Assembly (NCBI RefSeq): GCF_001590605.1
Contig: NZ_CP014504.1
Span: forward strand, 1,240,001-1,304,000
Origin: Pedobacter cryoconitis
GTDB lineage: Bacteria > Bacteroidota > Bacteroidia > Sphingobacteriales > Sphingobacteriaceae
Direction: 5' to 3'
Length of the DNA: 64,000 bases
Shown in pieces: positions 18,005 through 26,907 of this stretch (positions are counted from its first letter, which is position 1; the number at the start of each line of letters is the position of its first letter). A program made the translations under genes and the position numbers. Below the pieces are notes generated by a model. That model was not told the DNA's origin and searched no databases. It saw only the letters and a list, made by a program, of their open reading frames with translations.

Positions 18005-19198
18005 ATGGAGCACAAGATAAATATGAATATCGGGAACCCTGCAGAAAGAGATTTTATTAGAATTTTAACGCCTATTATTATATCAGTTTTTACCATATAC
18101 CTAACCATTGGAATGACTTTGGGAATCCTTCCTGGATTTATAACACACGATTTGAATTTTGGAGGCTTGATTGTTGGTATAGTGATGGGTTTACAATCTT
18201 TAACTACCTTATTGACAAGAGCATATTCTGGAAAAATAGCGGATACAAAAGGGGCAAAGACAGGTTACCAAAAAGGAATATTGTTTGTGATTTTTTCTGG
18301 TATGATCTATATGGCAGCAGCATTTTTCAGCCATAACATTTTAATAGCATTGAGTCTGATATTCTTAGCAAGAATTGTTCACGGCATATCAGAAAGTTTG
18401 TCAATAACAGGGGCATTAACTTGGGGAATAGGCTTGACCGGTGCTGAAAAATCAGGAAAAGTAATGACCTGGAATGGCATCGCGATGTATGCAGGGATTG
18501 CAATAGGAGCACCTGTGGCTATCTGGATAAACAGCTATTTTGGTCTGACTTATGTTTTTGCTTTGATTATCGTCCTATCGATTTTTGGCTGGACTCTTAC
18601 CACTAAGCTTCCTGACCTGGTTGTAGCTAAAATACATATCAGAACGCCATTTTATAAAGTGATTGGCCTGATTGCGGGGCAGGGTTTAGGATTGGCATTC
18701 TCTTCTATAGGGTTTGCCTGTATCTCTTCCTTTATTTCGCTATTATTTGCTGAAAATCATTGGGGAAATCCATCCATAGCGTTCATGGCTTTTGGAATAT
18801 TTTATATCCTTACCAGGGTATTTTTCTCTTCCTTTCCGGATAAATACGGTGGATATAAAGTTGCACTTGTTTCTTTAATTATAGAGATTACCGGCCAGCT
18901 TTTGATTGGGTTCTCTTCCTCAGAAATCATGGCATTGGTAGGGTGTAGCTTGACTGGGATTGGATTTTCGCTGATTTTTCCTGCGCTGGGTGTATTGGCT
19001 ATAAAGAAAGTAGAGCCACAAATGCGTGGAACAGCTTTAGGTGCTTACGCTGCATTCTTTGATTTTTCTTTAGGATTAGCCGGACCCGTAGCAGGTATTA
19101 TTGCAGGTTGGTACAATTATCAGGCTATCTACCTTTTTGGTGCAATCAGTTGTTTGCTTGCTATGTTCATCTTGCTGTTCAACAATAGAAATAAATAG
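18005..19198 (+). CDS. MFS transporter, YfcJ/YhhS-like
   Basis: The 397-aa protein has about 12 hydrophobic helices and major-facilitator features: the loop 2-3 motif in TLLTRAYSGKIADTKGAKTG, FLARIVHGISESLSITGALTWGIG (helix 4-5 region), and SFPDKYGGYKV between helices 8 and 9. These resemble the YfcJ/YhhS group of proposed sugar or drug exporters. It sits in the inner membrane. The gene starts 5 bp after the SDR relic and is probably controlled by the AraC gene upstream. An internal ATG at 18023 (MNIGNPAERD) is a possible alternative start. Confidence 0.85.
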   Translation: MEHKINMNIGNPAERDFIRILTPIIISVFTIYLTIGMTLGILPGFITHDLNFGGLIVGIVMGLQSLTTLLTRAYSGKIADTKGAKTGYQKGILFVIFSGMIYMAAAFFSHNILIALSLIFLARIVHGISESLSITGALTWGIGLTGAEKSGKVMTWNGIAMYAGIAIGAPVAIWINSYFGLTYVFALIIVLSIFGWTLTTKLPDLVVAKIHIRTPFYKVIGLIAGQGLGLAFSSIGFACISSFISLLFAENHWGNPSIAFMAFGIFYILTRVFFSSFPDKYGGYKVALVSLIIEITGQLLIGFSSSEIMALVGCSLTGIGFSLIFPALGVLAIKKVEPQMRGTALGAYAAFFDFSLGLAGPVAGIIAGWYNYQAIYLFGAISCLLAMFILLFNNRNK

Positions 19199-19294
19199 TT
19201 ATATATTCAGCTATTGCAACAAACCTCAATCCTGGAATTGAAGTCTGTTACAATAGCTGTTTTCTCTGCTCTACAGTTATGGAAGCATTAAATT

Positions 19295-19723
19295 TTACTG
19301 GTTCTTAACTGATCCATTACACACATCTCCTTCAGGAATGCCATCCAGCCATACTTTTAATACTTTAATCCGGTCTCTGGTTAATGCTTCCAGGTAACCG
19401 GCTCTGCACATTGCTTCTGCGGATCCATATTTTCCCATCTCTGGATATCTGGCAGCCAGGTCAGCATTTCTTAATTTTATCCATAACAGTTGGGCTGCCT
19501 TGATATTCTTAATGAATTGCGTTTTAGCAGCATATTCCTTTAATATCTTTTGATAGATAGTATTGAGTTCATTGTCTGCTTTTTTATAACTGCTGGCAGC
19601 AGTTGAGTTCATCGCTGTCTGGGTCTGCCCGTAAGAATTGTTAGTCATCAAAGCCATGCATAATACAATAGATGATGCTATGACTATAGATTTGAAATTT
19701 TTTAAGCCAGATTGTTTTTTCAT
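19295..19723 (-). CDS. LprI-like secreted protein (lysozyme-inhibitor LprI N-terminal family)
   Basis: With the ATG at 19723 (MKKQSGLKNFKSIVIASSIVLCMALMTNNSYGQ) the 142-aa product begins with a signal peptide; the longer frame to 19783 adds a non-signal prefix. The mature part, ADNELNTIYQKILKEY...FIKNIKAAQLLWIKLRNADLAARYP...MCRAGYLEALTRDRIKVLKVWL, matches the LprI/DUF1311 four-helix pattern with the QxxWIxxRD-like segment and paired cysteines. The prototype inhibits lysozyme; many relatives are uncharacterised. Location should be periplasmic or secreted. It is monocistronic. Confidence 0.82.
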   Translation of the reverse strand: MKKQSGLKNFKSIVIASSIVLCMALMTNNSYGQTQTAMNSTAASSYKKADNELNTIYQKILKEYAAKTQFIKNIKAAQLLWIKLRNADLAARYPEMGKYGSAEAMCRAGYLEALTRDRIKVLKVWLDGIPEGDVCNGSVKNQ

Positions 19724-19873
19724 AACTTGTTTTGTAAGGTGAATTTTGGTAAGGTAAAAGTTAATTAAATATAATTTAATCACTGAACGGTCTGCGTGCT
19801 AAAATGGTATAGCTGAAGTAAATATTTCCTGTTTTTTGATCTTGCGTTTTTGCAACTCAGCTGGCTTTTTAAG

Positions 19874-19937
19874 TCTGATATACCTGCTGCAAAATCTGAT
19901 ATACTTCCTGTAAAATCTAATATAACCTGCTGCAAAA
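19874..19937. repeat. Three 21-22-bp imperfect direct repeats upstream of the LytTR regulator
   Basis: Units at 19874-19894, 19895-19915 and 19916-19937 share TCT(G/A)ATATA..CTG(C/T).AAAA. The 21-bp period equals two helical turns, the spacing typical of LytTR-domain half-sites. The block lies about 180-240 bp upstream of the LytTR gene. A 61-aa minus-strand ORF across it appears spurious. Confidence 0.55.
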
Positions 19938-20071
19938 GAAGTTTAAATGGATAGGGATTAAGCAAAAAATTAAGTCAGAGAGGGTGTAAAGACTTTAAAA
20001 CTTATAAAAAATCGTCTATAAAAACTATTTATAACTATTGATTTGTTTATTTTTAATCAATCGTGTAAATA

Positions 20072-20102
20072 CTTGCTTAAAATTATTTTTAAGCTATCTT
20101 AG
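20072..20102 (+). promoter_or_regulatory. Candidate promoter CTTG-N19-TATCTTAG for the LytTR gene
   Basis: One mismatch in each box relative to the Bacteroidota TTTG-N19-TAnnTTTG consensus, with exactly 19 bp between them. It ends 15 bp before the ATG at 20118. Confidence 0.45.
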
Positions 20103-20117
20103 GGCTTTAAGAATATT

Positions 20118-20864
20118 ATGGCGTACAGGTGTGTAATTATTGATGATGAGCCTCATGCAATAGAGGGCTTAAAGAACTATATGATAAAGATCCCTGAACT
20201 GGAATTAATAGCTACTTATACTGATCCTGTATATGCATTACAAGAGATTGCTAAAGGAGATGCGATTGATTTGCTGATCACTGACATTGAGATGCCAGAA
20301 ATATCAGGATTGGAGCTCGCTGGGTTAATCAGGGCAAAAACAGATAAATTGCTGATCACTACTGCTCACACTAAATATGCTTATGAAGCTTTTGATATAC
20401 AGGCAGATGGCTATTTGCTAAAGCCTTATTCCTTTGCCAGATTTTTGGACACAATCCATAAATTATTTCCTCCATCAACCCAGGATTCAGATTTTGCCGG
20501 AGTCCAACGTGACCAGAACTTTTTTTTTATAAAAAGTAAAGACGACAATTTGAAACTGGTTAAGATCCGTTATGATGATATTGTGCTGATTGAAAGTAAA
20601 CTTAACTATGTGATGGTTTATACAGTCGACAGAAGTATTCTGACCTATATCTCCTTAATAGAGATTTCAAATAGAATGACCAGAGAAAGAGGTTTTGAAC
20701 AGTTTCACCGCAGCTTCATTCTGAACAATAAACACATTGAATACATTGAAGGTAATACGATCGCATTGAATAACGGAAGAAAAATTACCGTAGGTGAGCA
20801 TTATAAAAAGGATTTTAATGCATTTGTAAACCGTAGTCTGTTAAAAGCAAAACGCAAACCATAA
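20118..20864 (+). CDS. LytTR-family response regulator
   Basis: The 248-aa protein has an N-terminal receiver domain (residues 1-120) with acidic pocket IIDDEPHA, phosphoacceptor D56 in LLITDIEMPE, T in LITTAHT and K in YLLKPY. The C-terminal LytTR DNA-binding domain (about 140-243) shows IVLIESKLNYVMVYT and FEQFHRSFILNNKHIEYIEGN. It should activate target genes when phosphorylated by a LytS/HPK-type histidine kinase. No kinase gene is adjacent, so it is an orphan. The outer-membrane protein and RiPP cluster downstream on the same strand are candidate targets, by position only. Confidence 0.9.
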   Translation: MAYRCVIIDDEPHAIEGLKNYMIKIPELELIATYTDPVYALQEIAKGDAIDLLITDIEMPEISGLELAGLIRAKTDKLLITTAHTKYAYEAFDIQADGYLLKPYSFARFLDTIHKLFPPSTQDSDFAGVQRDQNFFFIKSKDDNLKLVKIRYDDIVLIESKLNYVMVYTVDRSILTYISLIEISNRMTRERGFEQFHRSFILNNKHIEYIEGNTIALNNGRKITVGEHYKKDFNAFVNRSLLKAKRKP

Positions 20865-21028
20865 TTAAGCTCAGAATATATTTATCCTGTAAATCTACCT
20901 TTCTATAACGTATTAAACCCTGTTCATCCAAAATATTTCCAATTTATGTTTTATCGGATTAGTTTAAATGAAAACTATTGAGATCAAATTAATGAAGTTA
21001 AAAGAAAGTTTGATGCGCTATTAATTTC

Positions 21029-23458
21029 ATGAGACCTACTGCCTTTAATATGATGAAAATTGTTCAGACCGTATTCCTTGTTTTCTGTTTTTATGCAGCT
21101 TCTGCACAAGTATCTATCAGTGGGAAGGTAACAGATGATCAAAGGATACCATTGCAGTTAGTTGTGGTCAGCCTGCAGCAGGGATCAGCTGTGATGGGTA
21201 ATTCAATTACAGATAGTCTTGGATATTATCATTTTAAAAACATTGTTAAAGGAAATTATAAGTTTGTTTTTAAGTATGTGGCTTATAAAGACACAGTGAT
21301 ACCAGTCAATGTCAAAGCCGATACCATAATCAATTTGCAATATCAAAATATACAAAGCTTAAAAGAAGTAACAGTACGCGCAAAGAAACCAATTTTTGAA
21401 AGGCAAATAGACAGGCTCCGCTTTAATGTCGCTGAAACAGATCTTGTGTTTGGAAATAATATTTGGGATGTTATTGAAAAAACGCCCCTGGTAAATGTCT
21501 CTTCTGACGGTACCATTCAAATCAGCGGTACTTCGGGGGCAATCGTATATATAAATAATAAACGGAAAGTACTTACAGGAAATGCACTGAAAAGCTACCT
21601 AAGCAGTATTCCATCAGATAACCTGCTGGCAATTGAAGTGATCACCACTCCGTCCAGTAAATACGATGCAGAAGGCGGTGCTGGAATCATCAATATTCTG
21701 ACCAAAAAGAATAAGGAAGAAGGGCTGATTGGAAATGCAGTATTAAGCACAAGACAAACTGCTGTCAATTCTGAAGCGGGAAGTGTTTATCTCAATAACC
21801 GCAAAGGGAATTGGAATATATATACTGATTTATATATGAGCAACAGAAGCAGGAAGCCAGAACTCAAAAAGGAAATTTACTATCCGGCAGGGACTACAGA
21901 TAATTTGACGCTCAGAAGTATTAATTCTCTAAATGATTTCCAGGACTTGTCCCCTGGCGGAAATTTAGGGATTGATTACCAGATTAATGAAAAAAATGTA
22001 GTTGGGCTTTTATTCGATTATGCAGGAAGCTGGCACAAAGAGACGCGTAATGCTTTCAGACGTGATTATTTTAGTGATGCGGATTCCCTTAGTCTCACCA
22101 ACAATCGGGATAAATTAAATTCACAGACCTATTCTCTTAATTTAAATTATCAGGGTAAACTTGATTCTTCAGGAAAGCAGCTCAGTATTGATTTTGATGC
22201 ACTGGAATATAGATCCAAAAACAATTCCGTGAGTAAAACCGATGCATTGGATCTGTTAACCAATCAATCCTTATTTGTTCAGGACTGGTTCAGGAGTTCA
22301 TCTCCGCAGCATATCAGCAATCAATCAGTTAAGGTTGATTTTGAATGGCCTGTCAATAAAAATACTTCCCTTGATTTTGGTGCAAAAACATCCTTCTCGA
22401 AAATTAATAATGATCTTCTTTTTGAGGACAGATTAACTGAGAATGTTTGGGTAAAAGATCCCAAAATAAGTAACCTGTTCAAATACAATGAGAACATAAA
22501 TGCACTATACGGTATCTTAAACCGGACGATAAATACAAAATGGTCTTATCAACTGGGATTAAGAATTGAAAATACAGTTGCAAAAGGTTGGCTTGAAAGT
22601 ATAAAAGTTGTAGATAGAAATTACATTAACTTTTTTCCGACTGCCTTCTTAAAATATACCACTGGAAAAGAAAAGACCTTTGTTCTGGCAGTTTCCAGCA
22701 GAATAACCAGGCCAAGTTTTTGGGATGTTAATCCATTCAGAACTTATACGACTGATCAGACCTATTTTGAGGGAAATCCATTTTTATTGCCATCCAAGTA
22801 TTACAGACAGGAACTAAGCCATACTTTTAGCAATAAAACAGGGACTTATTCAATTCAGTTTGCCGCCAGTCAGCTGCTGGATGAATTTTATGCACTTCCT
22901 TATAATCCTTCGGAAAATGTTATTGCCAATAAAAAAGTGAACTATGGTAATAAATATGCTTTTTCAAATACAATAACCTATTATAGCCAGCTATTGCCCT
23001 GGTGGAAATTAACGGCATCAACGCTGACCGGTTATGTCATGTCAAAAGGATCTTATGGCGATCATATAGCTATCGATAACAGGTCTTTTCTTTTTAGTAT
23101 TTCAACCAATCAAACATTTAATATTTCTAAGAAGAAGGGGCTTAGCTGTACAGTAATAGCTAATAACACCTTTCCTGTTACTATTGTAAATACGGAAATC
23201 GGAAACAGACTCGAAACAGAAGTCAGGCTGAGGAAATCGATAGGTTCCTGGAATATCACTTTATCAGGGCAGGATTTTTTTAAGAGCAACCAGGACCGCT
23301 ATAAAATCAGGTTAAATGAACTCAGGATCATGGACCAAAACTATTATGATACCCGGAGTGTGGCACTTTCAGTGAGTTTTAGTTTTGGAAAATCAACTGT
23401 AAAGGACAAAAGGGACAGAGATCCAGGATATGAAGATCTCAAGCAAAGAACGATGTAA
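21029..23458 (+). CDS. Outer-membrane beta-barrel protein with carboxypeptidase-regulatory domain (TonB-receptor-like)
   Basis: The 809-aa precursor has a signal peptide (MMKIVQTVFLVFCFYAASAQ; the ATG at 21050 may be the true start). A CarboxypepD-regulatory-like domain follows (VSISGKVTDDQRIPLQLVVVSLQQG, about residues 28-105), then a plug region (VIEKTPLVNVSSDGTIQISGTSGAIVYINNKRK and VEVITTPSSKYDAEGGAGIINILTKKN-type segment, about 145-230). The rest is a barrel of amphipathic strands ending in VALSVSFSFG. It belongs to the group that handles unknown ligands, possibly peptides, in the outer membrane. Its position just before the RiPP cluster allows a role in peptide export or uptake, but about 115 bp of intergenic DNA separates them. 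Confidence 0.85.
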   Translation: MRPTAFNMMKIVQTVFLVFCFYAASAQVSISGKVTDDQRIPLQLVVVSLQQGSAVMGNSITDSLGYYHFKNIVKGNYKFVFKYVAYKDTVIPVNVKADTIINLQYQNIQSLKEVTVRAKKPIFERQIDRLRFNVAETDLVFGNNIWDVIEKTPLVNVSSDGTIQISGTSGAIVYINNKRKVLTGNALKSYLSSIPSDNLLAIEVITTPSSKYDAEGGAGIINILTKKNKEEGLIGNAVLSTRQTAVNSEAGSVYLNNRKGNWNIYTDLYMSNRSRKPELKKEIYYPAGTTDNLTLRSINSLNDFQDLSPGGNLGIDYQINEKNVVGLLFDYAGSWHKETRNAFRRDYFSDADSLSLTNNRDKLNSQTYSLNLNYQGKLDSSGKQLSIDFDALEYRSKNNSVSKTDALDLLTNQSLFVQDWFRSSSPQHISNQSVKVDFEWPVNKNTSLDFGAKTSFSKINNDLLFEDRLTENVWVKDPKISNLFKYNENINALYGILNRTINTKWSYQLGLRIENTVAKGWLESIKVVDRNYINFFPTAFLKYTTGKEKTFVLAVSSRITRPSFWDVNPFRTYTTDQTYFEGNPFLLPSKYYRQELSHTFSNKTGTYSIQFAASQLLDEFYALPYNPSENVIANKKVNYGNKYAFSNTITYYSQLLPWWKLTASTLTGYVMSKGSYGDHIAIDNRSFLFSISTNQTFNISKKKGLSCTVIANNTFPVTIVNTEIGNRLETEVRLRKSIGSWNITLSGQDFFKSNQDRYKIRLNELRIMDQNYYDTRSVALSVSFSFGKSTVKDKRDRDPGYEDLKQRTM

Positions 23459-23573
23459 AATTGGTTAGTTAAATAGGATGTATTCTCTTGTTTCATTCAA
23501 ATAAATATATAAATGAAAGGGCAAATGCCATGTCCTTACTGATGGCTGATTTTCAACCTTAAACTATAATCCC

Positions 23574-23783
23574 ATGAAAAAAAATGCAAAAATCGCATCA
23601 AGCTCAGAAGAAAAAAGTATCCTTAGCGATGCTGTTAATTCTTCAGAAAACGAACAATTGGATCTTTACAAAGCCATTTTTGGTGGAGTAAGTTCTGGCT
23701 GCTCAGTTGTTGCTGTTGGCAACCTGCGTTCGAAAGTGTCTGCTTATGATAAGCATGAAACATTCTTACAAGCAATTAGCTAA
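23574..23783 (+). CDS. RiPP precursor peptide with double-glycine leader
   Basis: The 69-aa peptide has a Ser/Glu-rich N-terminus, then an amphipathic helix EQLDLYKAIFGG (residues 27-38) with the GG that C39 peptidases cut after. The predicted core is residues 39-69. It starts VSSGCSVVAVGN, with a single Cys at residue 43, and ends with the consecutive triads YDK (58-60), HET (61-63) and FLQ (64-66), then AIS. Radical SAM/SPASM enzymes of the cyclophane (triceptide) group link an aromatic ring to the third residue of such aromatic-X-X triads, so these are plausible sites. A strong terminator directly behind it and the modification and export genes downstream support the assignment. I know of no exact family. 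Confidence 0.8.
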   Translation: MKKNAKIASSSEEKSILSDAVNSSENEQLDLYKAIFGGVSSGCSVVAVGNLRSKVSAYDKHETFLQAIS

Positions 23784-23791
23784 TTGATTTC

Positions 23792-23830
23792 ATAGATAGC
23801 CAATTTTAGCTAATTGGCTATCTATTTTTT
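23792..23830 (+). terminator. Intrinsic terminator/attenuator behind the RiPP precursor
   Basis: A perfect 14-bp stem (23792-23805 with 23812-23825), 6-nt loop and a run of T's begins 9 bp after the precursor stop. It should let most transcripts end after the precursor, with read-through feeding the maturation genes, the normal stoichiometry for RiPP operons. Confidence 0.88.
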
Positions 23831-23887
23831 ATGGAGGCTTAAGACTGAACCACAATCACATTGAAATAACCTGAACTTTATTTAACT

Positions 23888-25153
23888 ATGAAAAAAGTAA
23901 TCTCTTATGTGCTTAAGATTGCTAGTCGCTGCAATCTTAATTGTTCGTATTGCTATATGTACAATTTAGGGGATCAAACCTATCTGAAACAGCCAAAATT
24001 CATGTCTTTAGCTACAGTGGCGGCATTGTCTGAACGTTTGAAGTCCTATTGTAAAAACGCAGGTATAGATTATGTTCAGATCGTATTTCATGGAGGAGAA
24101 CCACTTTTACTGAGTAAGGAATATTTCAAACTCTGTATCAATCTTTTTAAGGATACTTCGCCGGAAATTGAATTTGGTTTTACCATTCAAACCAATGGGG
24201 TGACAATGGATAAAGAGTGGTATGACTTATTCAAAGCTCATGATGTTAAGATTGGGATTAGTATAGACGGGCCTAAAAAGTATCATGATGCCTTCCGTGT
24301 ATTTCATAATGGAAAAGGTTCTTATAATCAGGTTGCCGAGGCAGTTAAATTGGGTAGGGGAAATGGCCTGTCGGGTATTCTTATGGTGATGAATACAAAC
24401 ATTCCAATCCAGGAATTTTACAAGGAGCTTAAAGAACTTAAAGTAGGCAATTTGAATTTACTGTTTCCAGACGGCCATTATGATAAACTCCCTGAAGGAT
24501 TTGATGCAGTGAGATTTGGTGAGGATGATTACACCCCCTATGCTGATTGGCTGATAGGACTTTTTATCCTATGGAAAGGGGATAAAAACAGACCTGTAAT
24601 CAGGTTCTTTGAAACGCTGATCGAGATGATTGCAGGAGAAGAAAATGTGGGGAACCAGGCTTTCGGCAAAAAGAAAAACGGAGTAGTGGTTATAGAAACG
24701 GATGGCGGGATAGAAGTGGTAGATTCATTACGCGCATGTTATGAAGGGATTACCAGGAATAACCTTAATATTCATGAAAATGAAATCTCAGATCTTTTTG
24801 AGGATGATATTTTTGAAGTCTACTACAATGCACATGATATGGTGTGTGAACAATGTCTGAACTGCCCGGTTTATGATTTCTGTGGTGGTGGTTTTCTAGG
24901 CAGCAGATATGCGAATGATAATGGTTTTGATAACCCAACCATTTACTGCAAAGATATTATCAGGATTTTAAGTTTTATACAAAATGATATTCTTGATAGT
25001 CTTCCTGTTGAGGTTACGGCTAAAATGGAAGCTGAAAAATTAGTTTATTCAGAACTCATTCAGGAACTCAAAAATCCTCCTTTAATTGAAATAGAAAGTA
25101 ACGTTAAGCAAAAACTAATTTCTTTTAAGCAGCCAGCTGTATTATGTACTTAA
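23888..25153 (+). CDS. Radical SAM/SPASM peptide maturase
   Basis: The 421-aa protein has the radical SAM cluster motif CNLNCSYC (Cys 15, 19, 22), the FHGGEPLL GGE motif for SAM, and a C-terminal SPASM region. The SPASM region has Cys near residue 285 (RACYEG), CEQCLNCPVYDFCGGG near 318-331 and YC near 352; these ligate one or two auxiliary 4Fe-4S clusters. The GGGFLGSRYANDNGFDNPTIYC arrangement resembles FxsB/GrrM-type cyclophane-forming maturases as I remember them. It likely abstracts a beta-hydrogen from core residues and forms C-C crosslinks in the cytoplasm. No separate RRE gene is seen. Its 3' end overlaps the first oxygenase-like gene by 10 bp. Confidence 0.9.
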   Translation: MKKVISYVLKIASRCNLNCSYCYMYNLGDQTYLKQPKFMSLATVAALSERLKSYCKNAGIDYVQIVFHGGEPLLLSKEYFKLCINLFKDTSPEIEFGFTIQTNGVTMDKEWYDLFKAHDVKIGISIDGPKKYHDAFRVFHNGKGSYNQVAEAVKLGRGNGLSGILMVMNTNIPIQEFYKELKELKVGNLNLLFPDGHYDKLPEGFDAVRFGEDDYTPYADWLIGLFILWKGDKNRPVIRFFETLIEMIAGEENVGNQAFGKKKNGVVVIETDGGIEVVDSLRACYEGITRNNLNIHENEISDLFEDDIFEVYYNAHDMVCEQCLNCPVYDFCGGGFLGSRYANDNGFDNPTIYCKDIIRILSFIQNDILDSLPVEVTAKMEAEKLVYSELIQELKNPPLIEIESNVKQKLISFKQPAVLCT

Positions 25154-25986
25154 AAAAAGGACTTCACATTTTTAGTGACCTGGACACTATAGCAGAACAA
25201 TTATCTATTAATAATGGGACGATGCCGGCAACCATTGAAACAGGATTGAATTATCATGAAGAATCCTATATTCCAAAACGGGAGTGGCGTAAACTGGAGC
25301 TTGCCGAACAGCGGATATTAATAGCGGATCACCGGAATACTGATTTCCGGCGAAGCATTTATATTGGAGAAATCCCTGAGAATTTAAAGGAATCACTTCT
25401 TTCACTCGGTTTGCAAGAATGTACGCAATTGGATCAGATATACCCTAAGATGAAAGAAGACGAGGAAAAAGTGAAGGCCATTAATACGGAGCTGGATACA
25501 TTTTTACACCCTTTTTCCTCTGCTAAAAATTATAAATTTCACCGGATCACAAGAGCAATGCCCAATCGGGAAACCATAACCTGTCTTTATATGGAAGAGA
25601 AGTTTATCTATATAGGATTACATATTGATCAGAGTAAGCATTTTACTCCTCATACAGCCCATAAATCCGGCAATCGTATTTCCATAAATTTAAGTAAAGA
25701 AACCCGGCATCTGGCGTTCACTAATCTTTCTTTAATACAGGCCTTTAACATGGTAAAACAAAAAACAGGCCTAGCTGGTAAAGAAATTAATCCTGATAAT
25801 ATAGCTCATTTATTTTTTAAACATTACCCAGATTATCCTGTGATCAGAATTGCTCAGAAACCTTATCAATATTATATAGCACCTACAGATAACTTTTTTC
25901 ATGATGCAACCACACTCGGTAACAAGGAAATAGATATTACCATCGTTTATACGGGTGTTTTTGATAGAGCTGGAATAAATAATTGA
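25144..25986 (+). CDS. Putative Fe(II)/2-oxoglutarate-type oxygenase, RiPP paralogue 1
   Basis: This 280-aa soluble protein is the first of three tandem paralogues. It has the HxD pair at H160/D162 (GLHIDQS) and a late His at 253 in YYIAPTDNFFHDATTLG, a spacing of 93 residues that is identical in all three. That pattern, set in beta-rich sequence (SGNRISINL, DITIVYTGVF), fits the double-stranded beta-helix iron site of 2-oxoglutarate oxygenases. No obvious Arg follows the distal His; the conserved GNR or a Lys might bind 2-oxoglutarate. This copy is the most divergent (HID instead of HND, ATT instead of GST). It overlaps the radical SAM gene, so co-translation is expected. The oxygenase call is inferred from motifs only. 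Confidence 0.6.
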   Translation: MYLKKGLHIFSDLDTIAEQLSINNGTMPATIETGLNYHEESYIPKREWRKLELAEQRILIADHRNTDFRRSIYIGEIPENLKESLLSLGLQECTQLDQIYPKMKEDEEKVKAINTELDTFLHPFSSAKNYKFHRITRAMPNRETITCLYMEEKFIYIGLHIDQSKHFTPHTAHKSGNRISINLSKETRHLAFTNLSLIQAFNMVKQKTGLAGKEINPDNIAHLFFKHYPDYPVIRIAQKPYQYYIAPTDNFFHDATTLGNKEIDITIVYTGVFDRAGINN

Positions 25987-25989
25987 TAT

Positions 25990-26868
25990 ATGAAGATAAA
26001 AAAGGGTATTATGCTCCACCGTCAATCCTTTGAAGATTATGAGCTGATCAAGATCAATTCGGGAGTAACTCATTATACAAAACAAGATACGGGAAAGGTT
26101 ATTTACGAAGACCTTTCATTTTTACCGTCTTACGAAGAAGACGCTTTTACTCCAAAAAAGAACTGGAGAGTATTGAGTGCTCAGGAAATTAAAACACTGA
26201 AATCAACTGATAAACGCAGTGATTCAAATACGATATATATTGGGGATATTCCCGAAAACCTGAAAAATTCATTTCAGAAATTGAATTTAGCGCAATGTAA
26301 AAACCGAAATGATGTTTTTGCAAAGTTTAAGGCGAATCCGGAAGCAACTTTAGAAATTAATCAGGCGACAGAAGAATTCTTAAAGTCTAAAGCTGATGGA
26401 AAACCATTCCGCTTTCATTATTTGGGTACAAACCTGCCAAACCTGGAAGTTGTAGCCTGTGATACGACCGTATTGCCAGCTGACCATACCGAAGAAGATA
26501 AAAAGTATATGGGTATTCACAATGATGGTACCAAGTTCGTATCACCCCATGCATTATATAAATCAGGAAACCGTCTTACAATCAATCTTGGAAAAGAAAC
26601 GCGTTCTTTTTTGTTTATAAACCTGACTATGACGCAAGCTTTGAACATGTTAAAGCAGAAAATTGATACTAAAAAACATCCTGTTGATATCATCAATATC
26701 TCTAAATATTTTTTTGAACACTTTCCTGACTATCCAGTGATTAAAATTGATCAGAAACCATATCAATACTATATCGCTCCAACTGATAATTGCTTTCATG
26801 ATGGCTCTACACTTGGAATGAAAGGATTAGATATTATCATCGTCTATTTCGGAGCATTCAGATTTTAA
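25990..26868 (+). CDS. Putative Fe(II)/2-oxoglutarate-type oxygenase, RiPP paralogue 2
   Basis: The 292-aa protein starts 3 bp after the stop of paralogue 1. It has H177/D179 (MGIHNDGTK) and H270 in YYIAPTDNCFHDGSTLG. The blocks TIYIGDIPENLK, FHYLGTNLPNLE, SGNRLTINLGKETRSFLFINL and FFEHFPDYPVIKIDQKPYQ are shared with paralogue 3 nearly unchanged. There is no signal peptide or membrane segment, so it acts in the cytoplasm, probably on the precursor before export. Hydroxylation of core residues is the natural hypothesis. The family is not one I can name, and other chemistries on a similar fold remain possible. Confidence 0.6.
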   Translation: MKIKKGIMLHRQSFEDYELIKINSGVTHYTKQDTGKVIYEDLSFLPSYEEDAFTPKKNWRVLSAQEIKTLKSTDKRSDSNTIYIGDIPENLKNSFQKLNLAQCKNRNDVFAKFKANPEATLEINQATEEFLKSKADGKPFRFHYLGTNLPNLEVVACDTTVLPADHTEEDKKYMGIHNDGTKFVSPHALYKSGNRLTINLGKETRSFLFINLTMTQALNMLKQKIDTKKHPVDIINISKYFFEHFPDYPVIKIDQKPYQYYIAPTDNCFHDGSTLGMKGLDIIIVYFGAFRF

Positions 26869-26907
26869 ATTAAATACGTATTACCTGGAATTTTATTATT
26901 TGAAAGA

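Noticed and set aside
19780-19965. 61-aa minus-strand ORF upstream of the LprI-like gene
   Set aside because: It runs through the 21-bp tandem repeats, which produce its repetitive residues; no family.
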